Below, piece after piece: positions 1 through 7,783 of a DNA stretch of 44,178 nucleotides. Each line of letters starts with the position of its first letter. The first letter of the stretch is position 1. Made by a program: the position numbers and the translations under genes. The notes under the pieces were generated by a model that ran no database searches, had not been told where the DNA came from, and saw only the letters and a program-made list of their open reading frames with translations. The DNA is from Planctomycetota bacterium (lineage in GTDB: Bacteria > Planctomycetota > UBA1135 > UBA2386): contig JAEUHU010000030.1 of assembly GCA_016793305.1 (NCBI GenBank), forward strand, positions 1 through 44,178. Direction: 5' to 3'.

Positions 1-1493
1 TCGGGCCCGTTGTCGCCTTCGTCGGTGCCGTCGCGCACCAGCAGCAGCTTGCTGTTGACGACGCGCCGCGTGCGGTTGCCGCGGATCTGGCCGCGCTGGA
101 ACGTCACCGCTTCGTCCATCGTGACCACGAACAGTCCCTGGTCCTGGGCCGGCCCGCCCATGCCGCCGTCGAGGTTGCGCACCCCGCAGTCGACGAAGCG
201 CACGCGCTCACAGCCGTCGAACGTGAACGCCGCCGTCGCCACCTCGGTGTCGCGGAACGTGGCGCCACGGAACTCGACGTCGCGACAGCGCTCGAAGATG
301 CAGATGCCGTGGCGGCACGTGTGGATCTCGCCGCGCTCCATGCGCAAGCCGTCGACCTCGGCGGCGACGATGCCCTCGGTGCCGCAGCCGAACAGCTCGC
401 AGTCGCGCACCAGCACGTTCGTGCACTGCTGCAACGACAGCACCGGCGCCACGCAGTGGAACGCGACCTCGTCGCTGTGGCCGAGCACCAGACCTTCGAG
501 GAACACGTCGCGACAGCCCGCGAACTGCACCACCTCGGCCGGCGAACGGCTCAGCACGCGCACCGGCCCGCCGACCGCGCGCAGGTGCAGGCCGCGCACG
601 CCCTTCACGATCAGGTAGGGCACCGGATCGCGCTCGCCGAACTCGACCGCCGGGTTGGCCGGGAACGGCCCGGCGTCGTCCTCGGGATCGAGCACGAACG
701 GACCGCCGACCAGTTCGATCGTGCGGTCGCTGCCGATCGCCGCGATCAGTTCGCGCGTCGTGTGCACCTGCATGCGAGGCCGCACCCGTACCTGCTGCTT
801 GCGCATCGTCTCCCACACCGCCAGGCACGCCACCGACACCTTGGCAGGCACCGCACCGGTCGCGAACTTCGCATTGCCGAGGCGCACCGCGTTGCCCTCG
901 ACCAGCACGAACAACCGCACGAAGCCGGCCTCGCTCTGCAGCCGCAACTCGGCATGCGCGGCCCCGCGGTCGAACGGCACGCCGGCGGCGAGACCGGGCC
1001 CGAACAGCGTGCGCAGCAGGTCGCGCAGCAGCGGATCCGATTGCATGCCGGAGTGTTCCGGTTCGTTCGGCAGGCGCTCGCCGTTCGCGCCGCGCAGTGC
1101 CGTCAACGCGACCGTCGTGGTGCGCGCGAGATGGGCGGCGAGCTGCTCGACGTCGGCGACTTCGAGTTCGCGCAGCGGTTCCTGCGGCGCACTCGCCGTC
1201 GTCAGCCCGCCGTTGCCGGCGCGCTGCAGCGAGGCGACCCCGCCGACCACCAGCAGGGCGAACAACGCCACCGCCGCCAGCAGCCAGTGCGGGCGCATGC
1301 GACCGGGCCGCGCCGCCTCGACGCGCGCGGCGGCCGCCTGCAGGTCGCTCGCACTCGCCGCGGCGAGGCGCGCGCGCAGATCGGGCGGAGCCTCGCCGTC
1401 CATCACCTCGTGCAAGGCGGCGTCCAGCCACGCGGCGTCCGCAGGGTCGAGGCGATCCGGGGTGGCAGCGAGCGAGTCGTCGGAGTCGTTCAT
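1..1493 (-). CDS. Membrane-anchored right-handed beta-helix protein coupled to ECF sigma factor (C-terminus beyond window)
   Basis: The frame is open from the ATG at 1493 to the left edge, at least 497 codons. Residues 1-60 are charged and alpha-helical, with the look of a cytoplasmic anti-sigma-like N-terminus. One transmembrane helix follows (around HWLLAAVALFALLVVGG, residues about 68-85). From about residue 210 the chain becomes short repeated strands with stacked Cys, Asn and hydrophobic positions (for example LQQCTNVLVRDCELFGCG), typical of right-handed beta-helix repeats. Its ATG overlaps the TGA of the upstream sigma gene by 4 bases (ATGA), so the two are probably translationally coupled. 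I infer that it is the membrane partner, perhaps the negative regulator, of that sigma factor, with an extracytoplasmic beta-helix as the sensing part. No zinc-binding anti-sigma motif was recognised. The beta-helix class is fairly secure; the anti-sigma role is a guess from context. Confidence 0.72.
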   Translation of the reverse strand, partial: MNDSDDSLAATPDRLDPADAAWLDAALHEVMDGEAPPDLRARLAAASASDLQAAAARVEAARPGRMRPHWLLAAVALFALLVVGGVASLQRAGNGGLTTASAPQEPLRELEVADVEQLAAHLARTTTVALTALRGANGERLPNEPEHSGMQSDPLLRDLLRTLFGPGLAAGVPFDRGAAHAELRLQSEAGFVRLFVLVEGNAVRLGNAKFATGAVPAKVSVACLAVWETMRKQQVRVRPRMQVHTTRELIAAIGSDRTIELVGGPFVLDPEDDAGPFPANPAVEFGERDPVPYLIVKGVRGLHLRAVGGPVRVLSRSPAEVVQFAGCRDVFLEGLVLGHSDEVAFHCVAPVLSLQQCTNVLVRDCELFGCGTEGIVAAEVDGLRMERGEIHTCRHGICIFERCRDVEFRGATFRDTEVATAAFTFDGCERVRFVDCGVRNLDGGMGGPAQDQGLFVVTMDEAVTFQRGQIRGNRTRRVVNSKLLLVRDGTDEGDNGP

Positions 1494-2110
1494 GGGGCCT
1501 CGTTCCGGAAGCTCGTTCCGGGGATCTCGTTCGGTCGCAGGCGCCGCTGCACACAGGCGAACAGTGCCTGCCGGGTACGCCGCAGCAGGGTCTTGATGCC
1601 CTGCTCGCCCATCGCGAGCCGTTCGGCCATCGCCGGCCGCGAACGGTCCTCGCCGTAGCGCAGCTCGATCGCGAGGCGGCCCTTGCCGTCGAGCTGCTCG
1701 AGGCACTGGCGCAACGCACTGACGTAGGCATCGCCCGAACCGTCGGCGCCGCCGTGCCGTGCGAGGGCCAGTTCGGCGAGCTCGGGAGCGGTCTCGACCG
1801 GCTGATGCTCGGGGCGACGGCGCTGCGTGCGCAGGTGCATGCGCCAGAGGTTGCGCACCGCCCCGCGCAGCCAGACGGCGGCCTCGCCGTCGGCCCGTTC
1901 GTGCACGCCCTTGTGCAGGCCGGCGAGCAGGGCCTCCTGCACCAGATCGTCGGCGTGGTCGGAACGCGCGCCGAGCAGGCGCGCGAAGCGCCACAGCCCA
2001 CGCTGGTGCCGGGCGACCCAGTCGCCGCGGGGATCGGGCCGTGGAGTGTCCGCGGGGACCGCCTGCGGCGCTCGTTCGCGTTCGGGGGTGTCGGTCGAAG
2101 CCATCGCCAC
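1490..2110 (-). CDS. ECF-type RNA polymerase sigma factor
   Basis: The product is 206 residues, normal for an extracytoplasmic-function sigma factor, which directs core RNA polymerase to a small regulon. Region 2 lies around residues 30-95 (WRFARLLGARSDHADDLVQE, then WLRGAVRNLWRMHLRTQRRR). Region 4 lies around 135-195, with the helix-turn-helix near AMAERLAMGEQGIKTLLRRT. The start is taken as GTG at 2110 because AGGAG sits 8 bases upstream; an ATG two codons later (2104) is possible but badly spaced. The stop overlaps the ATG of the downstream membrane/beta-helix gene, as expected for a sigma/regulator pair. It is divergent from the small secreted protein gene at 2251. The ECF subgroup and target promoter are not determinable from this sequence. 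Confidence 0.9.
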   Translation of the reverse strand: MAMASTDTPERERAPQAVPADTPRPDPRGDWVARHQRGLWRFARLLGARSDHADDLVQEALLAGLHKGVHERADGEAAVWLRGAVRNLWRMHLRTQRRRPEHQPVETAPELAELALARHGGADGSGDAYVSALRQCLEQLDGKGRLAIELRYGEDRSRPAMAERLAMGEQGIKTLLRRTRQALFACVQRRLRPNEIPGTSFRNEAP

Positions 2111-2250
2111 GATGGTGACTCCTGCCGCACGCCGTGCAAAGGGTTCAGGAAATCGCGGGGCCGACCCTCCCGCGCTCCGCCGCCACTGCCAGAGCCACGG
2201 ATTCGTGCCCCGCCCGCGTGCGGTCCGGCGCGAACGGTCCTTCTGCAGGC

Positions 2251-2775
2251 ATGAAGACCCACCTGCTCAGCCTTCTCCTCACCGCCGGCGCCGCCGTCGC
2301 CCAGACGACGGGTGTGCCGGGCATGAACGACCTGACCGTCAACTGGGCCGGCTCCGGCTCGACGTCCTGCACGTCGATGTGCTTCCCGGGGGGCAACGTG
2401 ACGCTGAACCTCGACGTCTCGGCCCCGCCGGGAGCGACCGCGTTCCTGCTGCTGAGCTTCTGCCCGTGCACGACCTGCTCGCTGCCCGGACCGGCGAACG
2501 GCTGCTTCCCGACCATCCCCGCGACCGCGTGCGGCGGCAGCAACCAGTCGCTCGACCTCGACATGAGCCCCCCATGCGGCATCGTCGCGGTGGTGCCGGT
2601 CGCGGTGAACTCGGCGGGCACGCTCGGCACCCAGGTGCCGATCCCGCCGCTCGCCGGCCCGCCGTGCACGACGGCGCTGGCGATCCAGGCGGTGGTGATC
2701 GATCCGTGTGGTGCCGGCGTGTTCGCGATGCCCGGCCCGTTCGTGCTGACGCAGGCCTACACGCTGTGGTTCTGA
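2251..2775 (+). CDS. Small secreted cysteine-rich protein, stand-alone C-terminal-type module
   Basis: The frame is open further upstream, but the ATG at 2251 gives a clear signal peptide (MKTHLLSLLLTAGAAVAQ) and is chosen as start, giving 174 residues. The mature part is beta-rich with about 12 cysteines, many paired within short loops (TSCTSMCFPGG, FCPCTTCSLPG). It ends in an aromatic residue (LTQAYTLWF). Its pattern (G-rich start, PGGNVTLNLDVSAPPGA, a Leu-rich strand, a late IPPL segment) resembles the C-terminal module of the larger secreted propeller proteins in this window, so I read it as a free-standing version of that module. The function is unknown. No strong ribosome binding site is visible. 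Confidence 0.75.
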   Translation: MKTHLLSLLLTAGAAVAQTTGVPGMNDLTVNWAGSGSTSCTSMCFPGGNVTLNLDVSAPPGATAFLLLSFCPCTTCSLPGPANGCFPTIPATACGGSNQSLDLDMSPPCGIVAVVPVAVNSAGTLGTQVPIPPLAGPPCTTALAIQAVVIDPCGAGVFAMPGPFVLTQAYTLWF

Positions 2776-2836
2776 GCTTGGTGGCTCGACGAAGGGGAAC
2801 GGGCGCGCGCCCCGCCACGGCGGGCGCGTGCTCGTA

Positions 2837-2900
2837 GCGACCCGACGCGTCGCTGCCGCCGCGGCCGATCGCAATCGCTCGCGGCGGCGAGCAGGGTCGC
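2837..2900. terminator. Nested hairpin in intergenic region 2776-3027
   Basis: Outer arms gcgaccc (2837-2843) and gggtcgc (2894-2900) enclose perfect 9-bp inner arms gccgccgcg (2855-2863) and cgcggcggc (2880-2888). There is no T-tract, so intrinsic termination is uncertain. It lies between two plus-strand secreted-protein genes. It could be a terminator, a structured leader, or chance pairing in GC-rich DNA. The rest of this 252-base gap shows nothing recognisable. Confidence 0.3.
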
Positions 2901-3027
2901 TCGGCGAACGGGGCTCGCCAGCAGGTCCCCAGCGGCGCGCACCCCGCGGCAAGCCAGACCGCGCGCCATTGGCCACGCAGGCTCGCATGTTGCATGGGAT
3001 CGGCCCTCCCCAAACGAGGACTCCCCA

Positions 3028-4521
3028 GTGGTCATCGATTCCTTGCCTGCCCTTGCTCGCCGAGCCCTCTCGGCGCTCACGTCTCTCGTCGCGGCCGTGA
3101 CCTCTTCGCTGTCCGCGCAGTGCCCGCTCGCGTGGACCAACGAGCCCCCGATCAGCGGCTTCGTCTACACGCTGCTGGCGGAGCCCAATGGCTCGCTGGT
3201 CGCCGGCGGCACCATGACGTCGATCGGCGGCGTGCCGTGCGCTGGCCTCGCCCGGCGGTCGCCGGCCGGCGTGTGGACCGCGGTCGACCCCGGTCCCCTG
3301 ATTGAAGTCCGCGCACTTGCATGCGCAGCGAACGGAGACCTGCTCGCAGCCGGTCGGATGACGACCCTGAGCGGCAACCGAGCGGCGCTGGTGCGTTGCC
3401 AGGCCGGCGGCGCGACCGTGATCGCGATCGCCGACAGCAACAGCTGGATCCTCGACCTGGCAGTACTGAGCGACGACAGCATCGCCGTGTGCGGTTCCGG
3501 CTTTCTGGCGGGGGTCCAGCTCCGAACGGTCGCCCGCTTCGACGGCGTGGCGTGGACCTCCATGGGTCTGCAGATGGGCCAGGCCACCTACTCGATGACA
3601 CAGTTGCCAAATGGCGACCTGCTGGCAGGCGGTCTACGCGACCCGAACTCCTTGACGGTGCCGAGCAGCGTGGCGCGCTGGAACGGAACCACCTGGCAGT
3701 TCCTCGGCAATGCCGCTACCCAGGACGTCCCGTTCAACGTCTACGACATTGCGGTGCTCGCCGACGGCTCGCCAGTGATCATCGGGGATTACTACATGCA
3801 GGACGTGGCGCGATTCGACGGCGTGGCCTGGCAGCGCCTCACAGGCGGAGAGTCCCCCACCTGGCCGGAAGCCTTGGTGCCCCTGCCCGACGGCGACCTG
3901 CTGGTCTCGGGCCAAACTCCGGGGACCACGGCAGCGAACCGGGTCGCGCGGTGGAACGGGACCACGTGGACCGGCCTCGCCAGCGGCACCCAGAGCGGGA
4001 CCTTTCCGAACACGAAGCTGGTCCGGACCACGGACGGCACGGTGTACCTCGGCAGCTCGCTGTTCGGCTCCAGCTCCCAGTCGGCGACCCTCGAGCGGCT
4101 GGAAACGCCGTGTGCCGCGACCGCCACCCGCTTCGGTGCAGGCTGCGCCTCCAGCAGCGGCCTGGTCGAACTCGACAACGTCACCCTGCCGTGGCTCGGT
4201 GCCAGCTGCCAGAACCGCGCCGTCGGCTTGCCGGCGAACGCGCTGGCCGTGCTCGGCTTCGGCTTCCAGACCGCGGTGACGCCGCTGTCGGCACTGCTGC
4301 CGGCCGCGGCACCGGGCTGCTTCGTGTGGCAGTCGCTCGACGGTCTGGAGCTGGCGCTGCCGAGCGGCGGCGTGCTCGACTTCGCGTTCCCCGTGCCGAA
4401 CCACGCCGCCTTGATCGGGCTCGCCGTGCACCTGCAGGTCGCGTCGCTGGAGCTGCAAGGCTCGACGATCCTCGACTCGGCGGCGAGCAACCGGCTGACG
4501 CTCACGGTCGGCGACTTCTGA
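3028..4521 (+). CDS. Secreted seven-bladed beta-propeller protein with C-terminal module
   Basis: The GTG start at 3028 has GAGGA seven bases upstream and leads into a signal peptide ending near SSLSAQ, giving 497 residues. Residues about 40-360 hold seven repeats of about 45 residues with the pattern Leu/Asp-Gly-(Asp/Ser)-Leu-x-Ala-Gly-Gly followed by Val-Ala-Arg-(Phe/Trp)-(Asn/Asp)-Gly-x-x-Trp, for example SVARWNGTTW and NRVARWNGTTW. This matches a seven-bladed propeller. From about residue 367 (FGAGCASSSG) comes a distinct beta-rich C-terminal module ending in a paired-strand segment. A related layout occurs on the minus strand at 34359-35894. It is probably cell-surface or periplasmic; ligand and partner are unknown. 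Confidence 0.82.
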   Translation: MVIDSLPALARRALSALTSLVAAVTSSLSAQCPLAWTNEPPISGFVYTLLAEPNGSLVAGGTMTSIGGVPCAGLARRSPAGVWTAVDPGPLIEVRALACAANGDLLAAGRMTTLSGNRAALVRCQAGGATVIAIADSNSWILDLAVLSDDSIAVCGSGFLAGVQLRTVARFDGVAWTSMGLQMGQATYSMTQLPNGDLLAGGLRDPNSLTVPSSVARWNGTTWQFLGNAATQDVPFNVYDIAVLADGSPVIIGDYYMQDVARFDGVAWQRLTGGESPTWPEALVPLPDGDLLVSGQTPGTTAANRVARWNGTTWTGLASGTQSGTFPNTKLVRTTDGTVYLGSSLFGSSSQSATLERLETPCAATATRFGAGCASSSGLVELDNVTLPWLGASCQNRAVGLPANALAVLGFGFQTAVTPLSALLPAAAPGCFVWQSLDGLELALPSGGVLDFAFPVPNHAALIGLAVHLQVASLELQGSTILDSAASNRLTLTVGDF

Positions 4522-4534
4522 GCGGCACGGGCGC

Positions 4535-4574
4535 GTGGTTCGCGCCACACACGCACCGTCTTGGCACGAACCAC
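4535..4574. terminator. Inverted repeat downstream of propeller gene
   Basis: Perfect 8-bp arms gtggttcg (4535-4542) and cgaaccac (4567-4574) are separated by 24 bases and lie 13 bases after the stop codon of the gene ending at 4521. There is no T-run. The position suggests a transcription end signal, but the loop is long. Low confidence. Confidence 0.3.
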
Positions 4575-4644
4575 CCGTCGAGGTCGCCAACACCGCCCAG
4601 GCGCGAACGCAGCGGCGCGCGACATCGCGTAGCATGCGCGCCCG

Positions 4645-6441
4645 ATGAAGACCGCCAGACTCGGTGCGTTCGTGTTCGCCTCGCTGCTGGCGGCCCAACA
4701 ACCGCCGAGCGATGCCGAGCTCGACGCGGCCCTGCTGCAGTATCGCGCGCTGCACCTGCCGGAACCGCCCGCCGACGCTCCGCTGGTCCTGCTGGCGAGC
4801 AACGTCCACGGCTCCGACACCGCGGCCGGGCCGGCCTTGCTCCCGGCGTTCCGCCTCGCCAAGGCCGCCGACGGCACGCAGCCGTTCCTGCGCGGCACGC
4901 AGGTCGACACGAGCCGGCACCGGGTGCTCGCCGAAGCGCCGTTCGCAGAGCCGCCCGATGCCGCCCGGCTGGTGATGGACGAGTGGCACCTGGAAGGCGA
5001 CCGCCACCAGGACCTCGCCGGCGGCCTGCAACTGTGGTCGCGGGGCCATCGCGATCTGGCTCGGGCGCTCGTGCAGCGTGGGGCGCGCGAGCAGCGCCTG
5101 CAGCACCGCGTCGCCGCCCTCGCTGCGGCCCACTGGTACGCGCAGATCACCGAGTCGGACCTGCCGCTCGGCGACATCGAACGCGAACTGCGGGCCGCGG
5201 TCGCGCAGCTGCCGGACGCACGCCCGGCGGTGAACGGCCAGCCGTTCGTGCCACCGGCCCCGTGGGCCGAGATCCTCGAGCAGCTCGCCTGTTCGGCCGC
5301 AGCACCAAGTCCAAAGCTGCTCCCGGAGGTCGTGCGCGTGCTGGGCCTGGTGCACAGCCGCCGCGCCGGCGGCATCGGCGCCCGCGTCGACCAACGCGAT
5401 GCGCCGTTCGACGCCGTGGTGAGCCAGGGCTTCGCGATCGTGCCTGCGCTGATCGCGCATCTCGACGACGCCCGGCTGACGCGCGCCACGACTTCGGGCT
5501 TCAACAACTTCCAGTCCTACACGCGGCCGCTCGGCGAACTCGCCAGCGACGCACTGCAGGAGATCGCCGGCGGCGTGATCCCGAGCGAGGGCCTCCCCGC
5601 ACCGCGGATCGACCGCGCCGCGGCGGAAGCGTGGTGGGCCGACGCGAGCCGACAGAAGGAAGACGCCTACCTGCTGGAGCGTTTCCTCGGCGATCCCGAC
5701 CGGCCCGCCCACACCGGCGCGATGCGCATCCTGGCGGCGCGCTTTCCCGAGCGCCTGCACCTGGCGATGGTCGAGCTGGTCCTGCAGCACCCGGAGCGTG
5801 TGAGCCACCCGATCATCGACGCCGTCGCCGACAGCCCGATGCGCGAGGCGAAGAAGGTCGAGCTGCTCGAACGGCTCGCCAGCACGGCCTGCGAGCAACG
5901 TCTGCAGGCCCTGCGCCGACTCGCCGGCATCGACGAAGAGCGCTTCTGCCAGCGCTTGCTCGAGGTGCTGGCGAACGTGCCGCGGCAGATGCCCCGCTCG
6001 GTGTGGACCTCGCCCGACGGACGGTTCGGTCATCTCGTCGTGCTGACCCAGCGGCCCGAGGTGTGGCAGGCGTTCGTGCGCGCCGCGCGCAAGGCACCGA
6101 TCGGGCTGCGCATGGAGTGGCTGGGCCCGTTCGCCTACACCTACCTCGCCGACCGGCAGCGGACCGAACGGCTCGCCTGCCTCGCCTCGTTCCTCGACGA
6201 CAGCGAGGTCTACGACGTCGCAGCCAGCGGCCAGGAAGGCCCGCACGCAGCGTTCACGTTCCGCACGCTGGCGATGCGCGACTTCGCCGCCCGCCAGCTC
6301 GCCATCCTGTTGCAGTTCGAGCAGGTCGGCGCGCCCGACTGGCCGGAAGCACTGTGGGCGGACCTGCGCACGAAGGTCCGGCAGGCCCTGCGCGACGCCG
6401 GGATCGCAGCGATGCAGGTGCCGAGCGACGCGCCGCGTTGA
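4645..6441 (+). CDS. Secreted helical-repeat (HEAT-like) protein of unknown function
   Basis: 598 residues starting MKTARLGAFVFASLLAAQQ, a short signal peptide. The mature chain is rich in Ala, Leu, Arg and Glu and is predicted to be a solenoid of helix pairs, clearest between residues 330 and 560 (for example LLERFLGDPDRPAHTGAMRI, EAKKVELLERLASTACEQRL). I see no catalytic motif and no transmembrane segment after the signal peptide. The next gene, a TolB-like propeller, starts 43 bases downstream on the same strand, so the two probably form an operon. The same order (secreted helical repeat, then TolB-like) recurs at 12119-15350. The secretion call is fairly safe; HEAT-like is a judgement by eye. 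Confidence 0.72.
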   Translation: MKTARLGAFVFASLLAAQQPPSDAELDAALLQYRALHLPEPPADAPLVLLASNVHGSDTAAGPALLPAFRLAKAADGTQPFLRGTQVDTSRHRVLAEAPFAEPPDAARLVMDEWHLEGDRHQDLAGGLQLWSRGHRDLARALVQRGAREQRLQHRVAALAAAHWYAQITESDLPLGDIERELRAAVAQLPDARPAVNGQPFVPPAPWAEILEQLACSAAAPSPKLLPEVVRVLGLVHSRRAGGIGARVDQRDAPFDAVVSQGFAIVPALIAHLDDARLTRATTSGFNNFQSYTRPLGELASDALQEIAGGVIPSEGLPAPRIDRAAAEAWWADASRQKEDAYLLERFLGDPDRPAHTGAMRILAARFPERLHLAMVELVLQHPERVSHPIIDAVADSPMREAKKVELLERLASTACEQRLQALRRLAGIDEERFCQRLLEVLANVPRQMPRSVWTSPDGRFGHLVVLTQRPEVWQAFVRAARKAPIGLRMEWLGPFAYTYLADRQRTERLACLASFLDDSEVYDVAASGQEGPHAAFTFRTLAMRDFAARQLAILLQFEQVGAPDWPEALWADLRTKVRQALRDAGIAAMQVPSDAPR

Positions 6442-6484
6442 GCGCCCCTCCGGAACTCTTCTGCAGCCACGCCGTCCCGTCGCC

Positions 6485-7732
6485 ATGCTCGCCACCACCT
6501 GCCTGTCGTTCCTGCTCTCCCTGCCCCAGGACAACCACCCCGAGCTCGCGCGCCTGCACGCGAGCGACCCCGCGACCCGCGCAGCGGCGGCGAACGCCCT
6601 GGAAGCCCGCGGCCCGAGCGCCCTGCCGCTGCTGCGCCGAGCCCGCGACGAGGCCCCCGACGAAGCCCACCGCACGCGCCTCGAGCAGGTGATCGCCGGC
6701 ATCGAGCTCGCGCATCCGGGCGGACTGATGCTCGCGTTCACCCGGGGCGAAGCCCGGGCCACCGAGCTGTGGCTGTGGCAGGACGGCGTCGAGACGGTGC
6801 TGACCGCCGACCAGGCGATGGAACTCGAACCAGCCCTGTCGCCCGACGGCACGCACCTCGCCTACGCGCGCACCGCCGACCACCACGACTTCGGGGCGCA
6901 CCCGATCATCGTGCGCAGGCTGGCGACGGGCCGCGAACTCGAACTGCCGCGCGGCCGGAGCCCGGTCTGGTCGCCCGACGGCAACCTGCTCGCCGTGATC
7001 CGCGACGGCGGCGTCACGCTGCACGAGCTCGCGAAGGACACGGCACGTCGGCTCGGTGGCGAGCTCGGCGAACCGAGCAGCCTGCAGTGGTCGAGCGACG
7101 GCCGCTTCCTGGCGGTCGAGTGCGGCAAGGAGATCGTCGTGGTCGACGTCGCGGCGGACCGTGTGCACGCCCGCATCGACGGCACACCGCCGGAGACGAG
7201 CACGCTGGCGTCGTTCTCGTTCGGCGGCGATCGGCTGGCGATGGTCAGCGGCAACGGCCCCTACCATTGGGACGTGTTCCTGGTGCAGCTCGCCGACGGG
7301 AAGGCGCGCAAGCTGACCGCGCAGTCGTTCCGGCACGGCATCACCGCGTTGTCGCCCGACGGCGGCATGCTGCTCAGCACGCAGAGCAAGCCCTGGCAGC
7401 CACCGGCCGGGGCCGAGCAGGTCGTGGGCCCACGCGAACCCGGCGGCCGCGCCGACTACGCGGCCTACCTGCTGGATCCACGCGACGGCAGCCAGCGCCT
7501 CGTGTTCGACGGCGCCGAGCCGCTGCTGCGTCCGAGCTGGTCGCCGGAGGGCCGCTTCGTGGTGTTCGTCGATGCCGCACAACGGCTGCAGCTGCTGCAC
7601 GCGCGCACCGGTCGCAGCCGGCCGCTGACCACCATGCAGGTCGGCTACGGCCCGGTCGGTGTGTGGTTCGCACCGTCGGTGTGGTTCGCCAACGGTCGAG
7701 AGATGCCGAAGGCGGTCGGCGCAGCCCGCTGA
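6485..7732 (+). CDS. Secreted TolB-like (WD40-like) beta-propeller protein
   Basis: 415 residues. A short hydrophobic N-terminus (MLATTCLSFLLSLPQ) is followed by one HEAT-like helix pair (residues 20-70). The propeller follows, with the TolB signature Ser-Pro-Asp-Gly repeated: ALSPDGTHLAYART, PVWSPDGNLLAVIRDGG, QWSSDGRFLAVE, ALSPDGGMLLST and PSWSPEGRFVVFVD. Such domains are protein-interaction platforms in the periplasm. This is not the Pal-binding TolB itself: no D1 domain and no tol-pal neighbours are visible. It sits 43 bases after the secreted helical-repeat gene and probably shares its transcript. It is convergent with the DUF4139-type gene, with 51 bases between the stops. Confidence 0.8.
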   Translation: MLATTCLSFLLSLPQDNHPELARLHASDPATRAAAANALEARGPSALPLLRRARDEAPDEAHRTRLEQVIAGIELAHPGGLMLAFTRGEARATELWLWQDGVETVLTADQAMELEPALSPDGTHLAYARTADHHDFGAHPIIVRRLATGRELELPRGRSPVWSPDGNLLAVIRDGGVTLHELAKDTARRLGGELGEPSSLQWSSDGRFLAVECGKEIVVVDVAADRVHARIDGTPPETSTLASFSFGGDRLAMVSGNGPYHWDVFLVQLADGKARKLTAQSFRHGITALSPDGGMLLSTQSKPWQPPAGAEQVVGPREPGGRADYAAYLLDPRDGSQRLVFDGAEPLLRPSWSPEGRFVVFVDAAQRLQLLHARTGRSRPLTTMQVGYGPVGVWFAPSVWFANGREMPKAVGAAR

Positions 7733-7783
7733 CCGGGACCGTTCGCGCGCGACACGACGAACGCCGCGCCGACGTGGCCGCGT

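Noticed and set aside
6485..7732. Assignment as TolB of the Tol-Pal system
   Set aside because: No TolB N-terminal domain, and no tolQ, tolR, tolA or pal neighbours; only the propeller repeat is shared.
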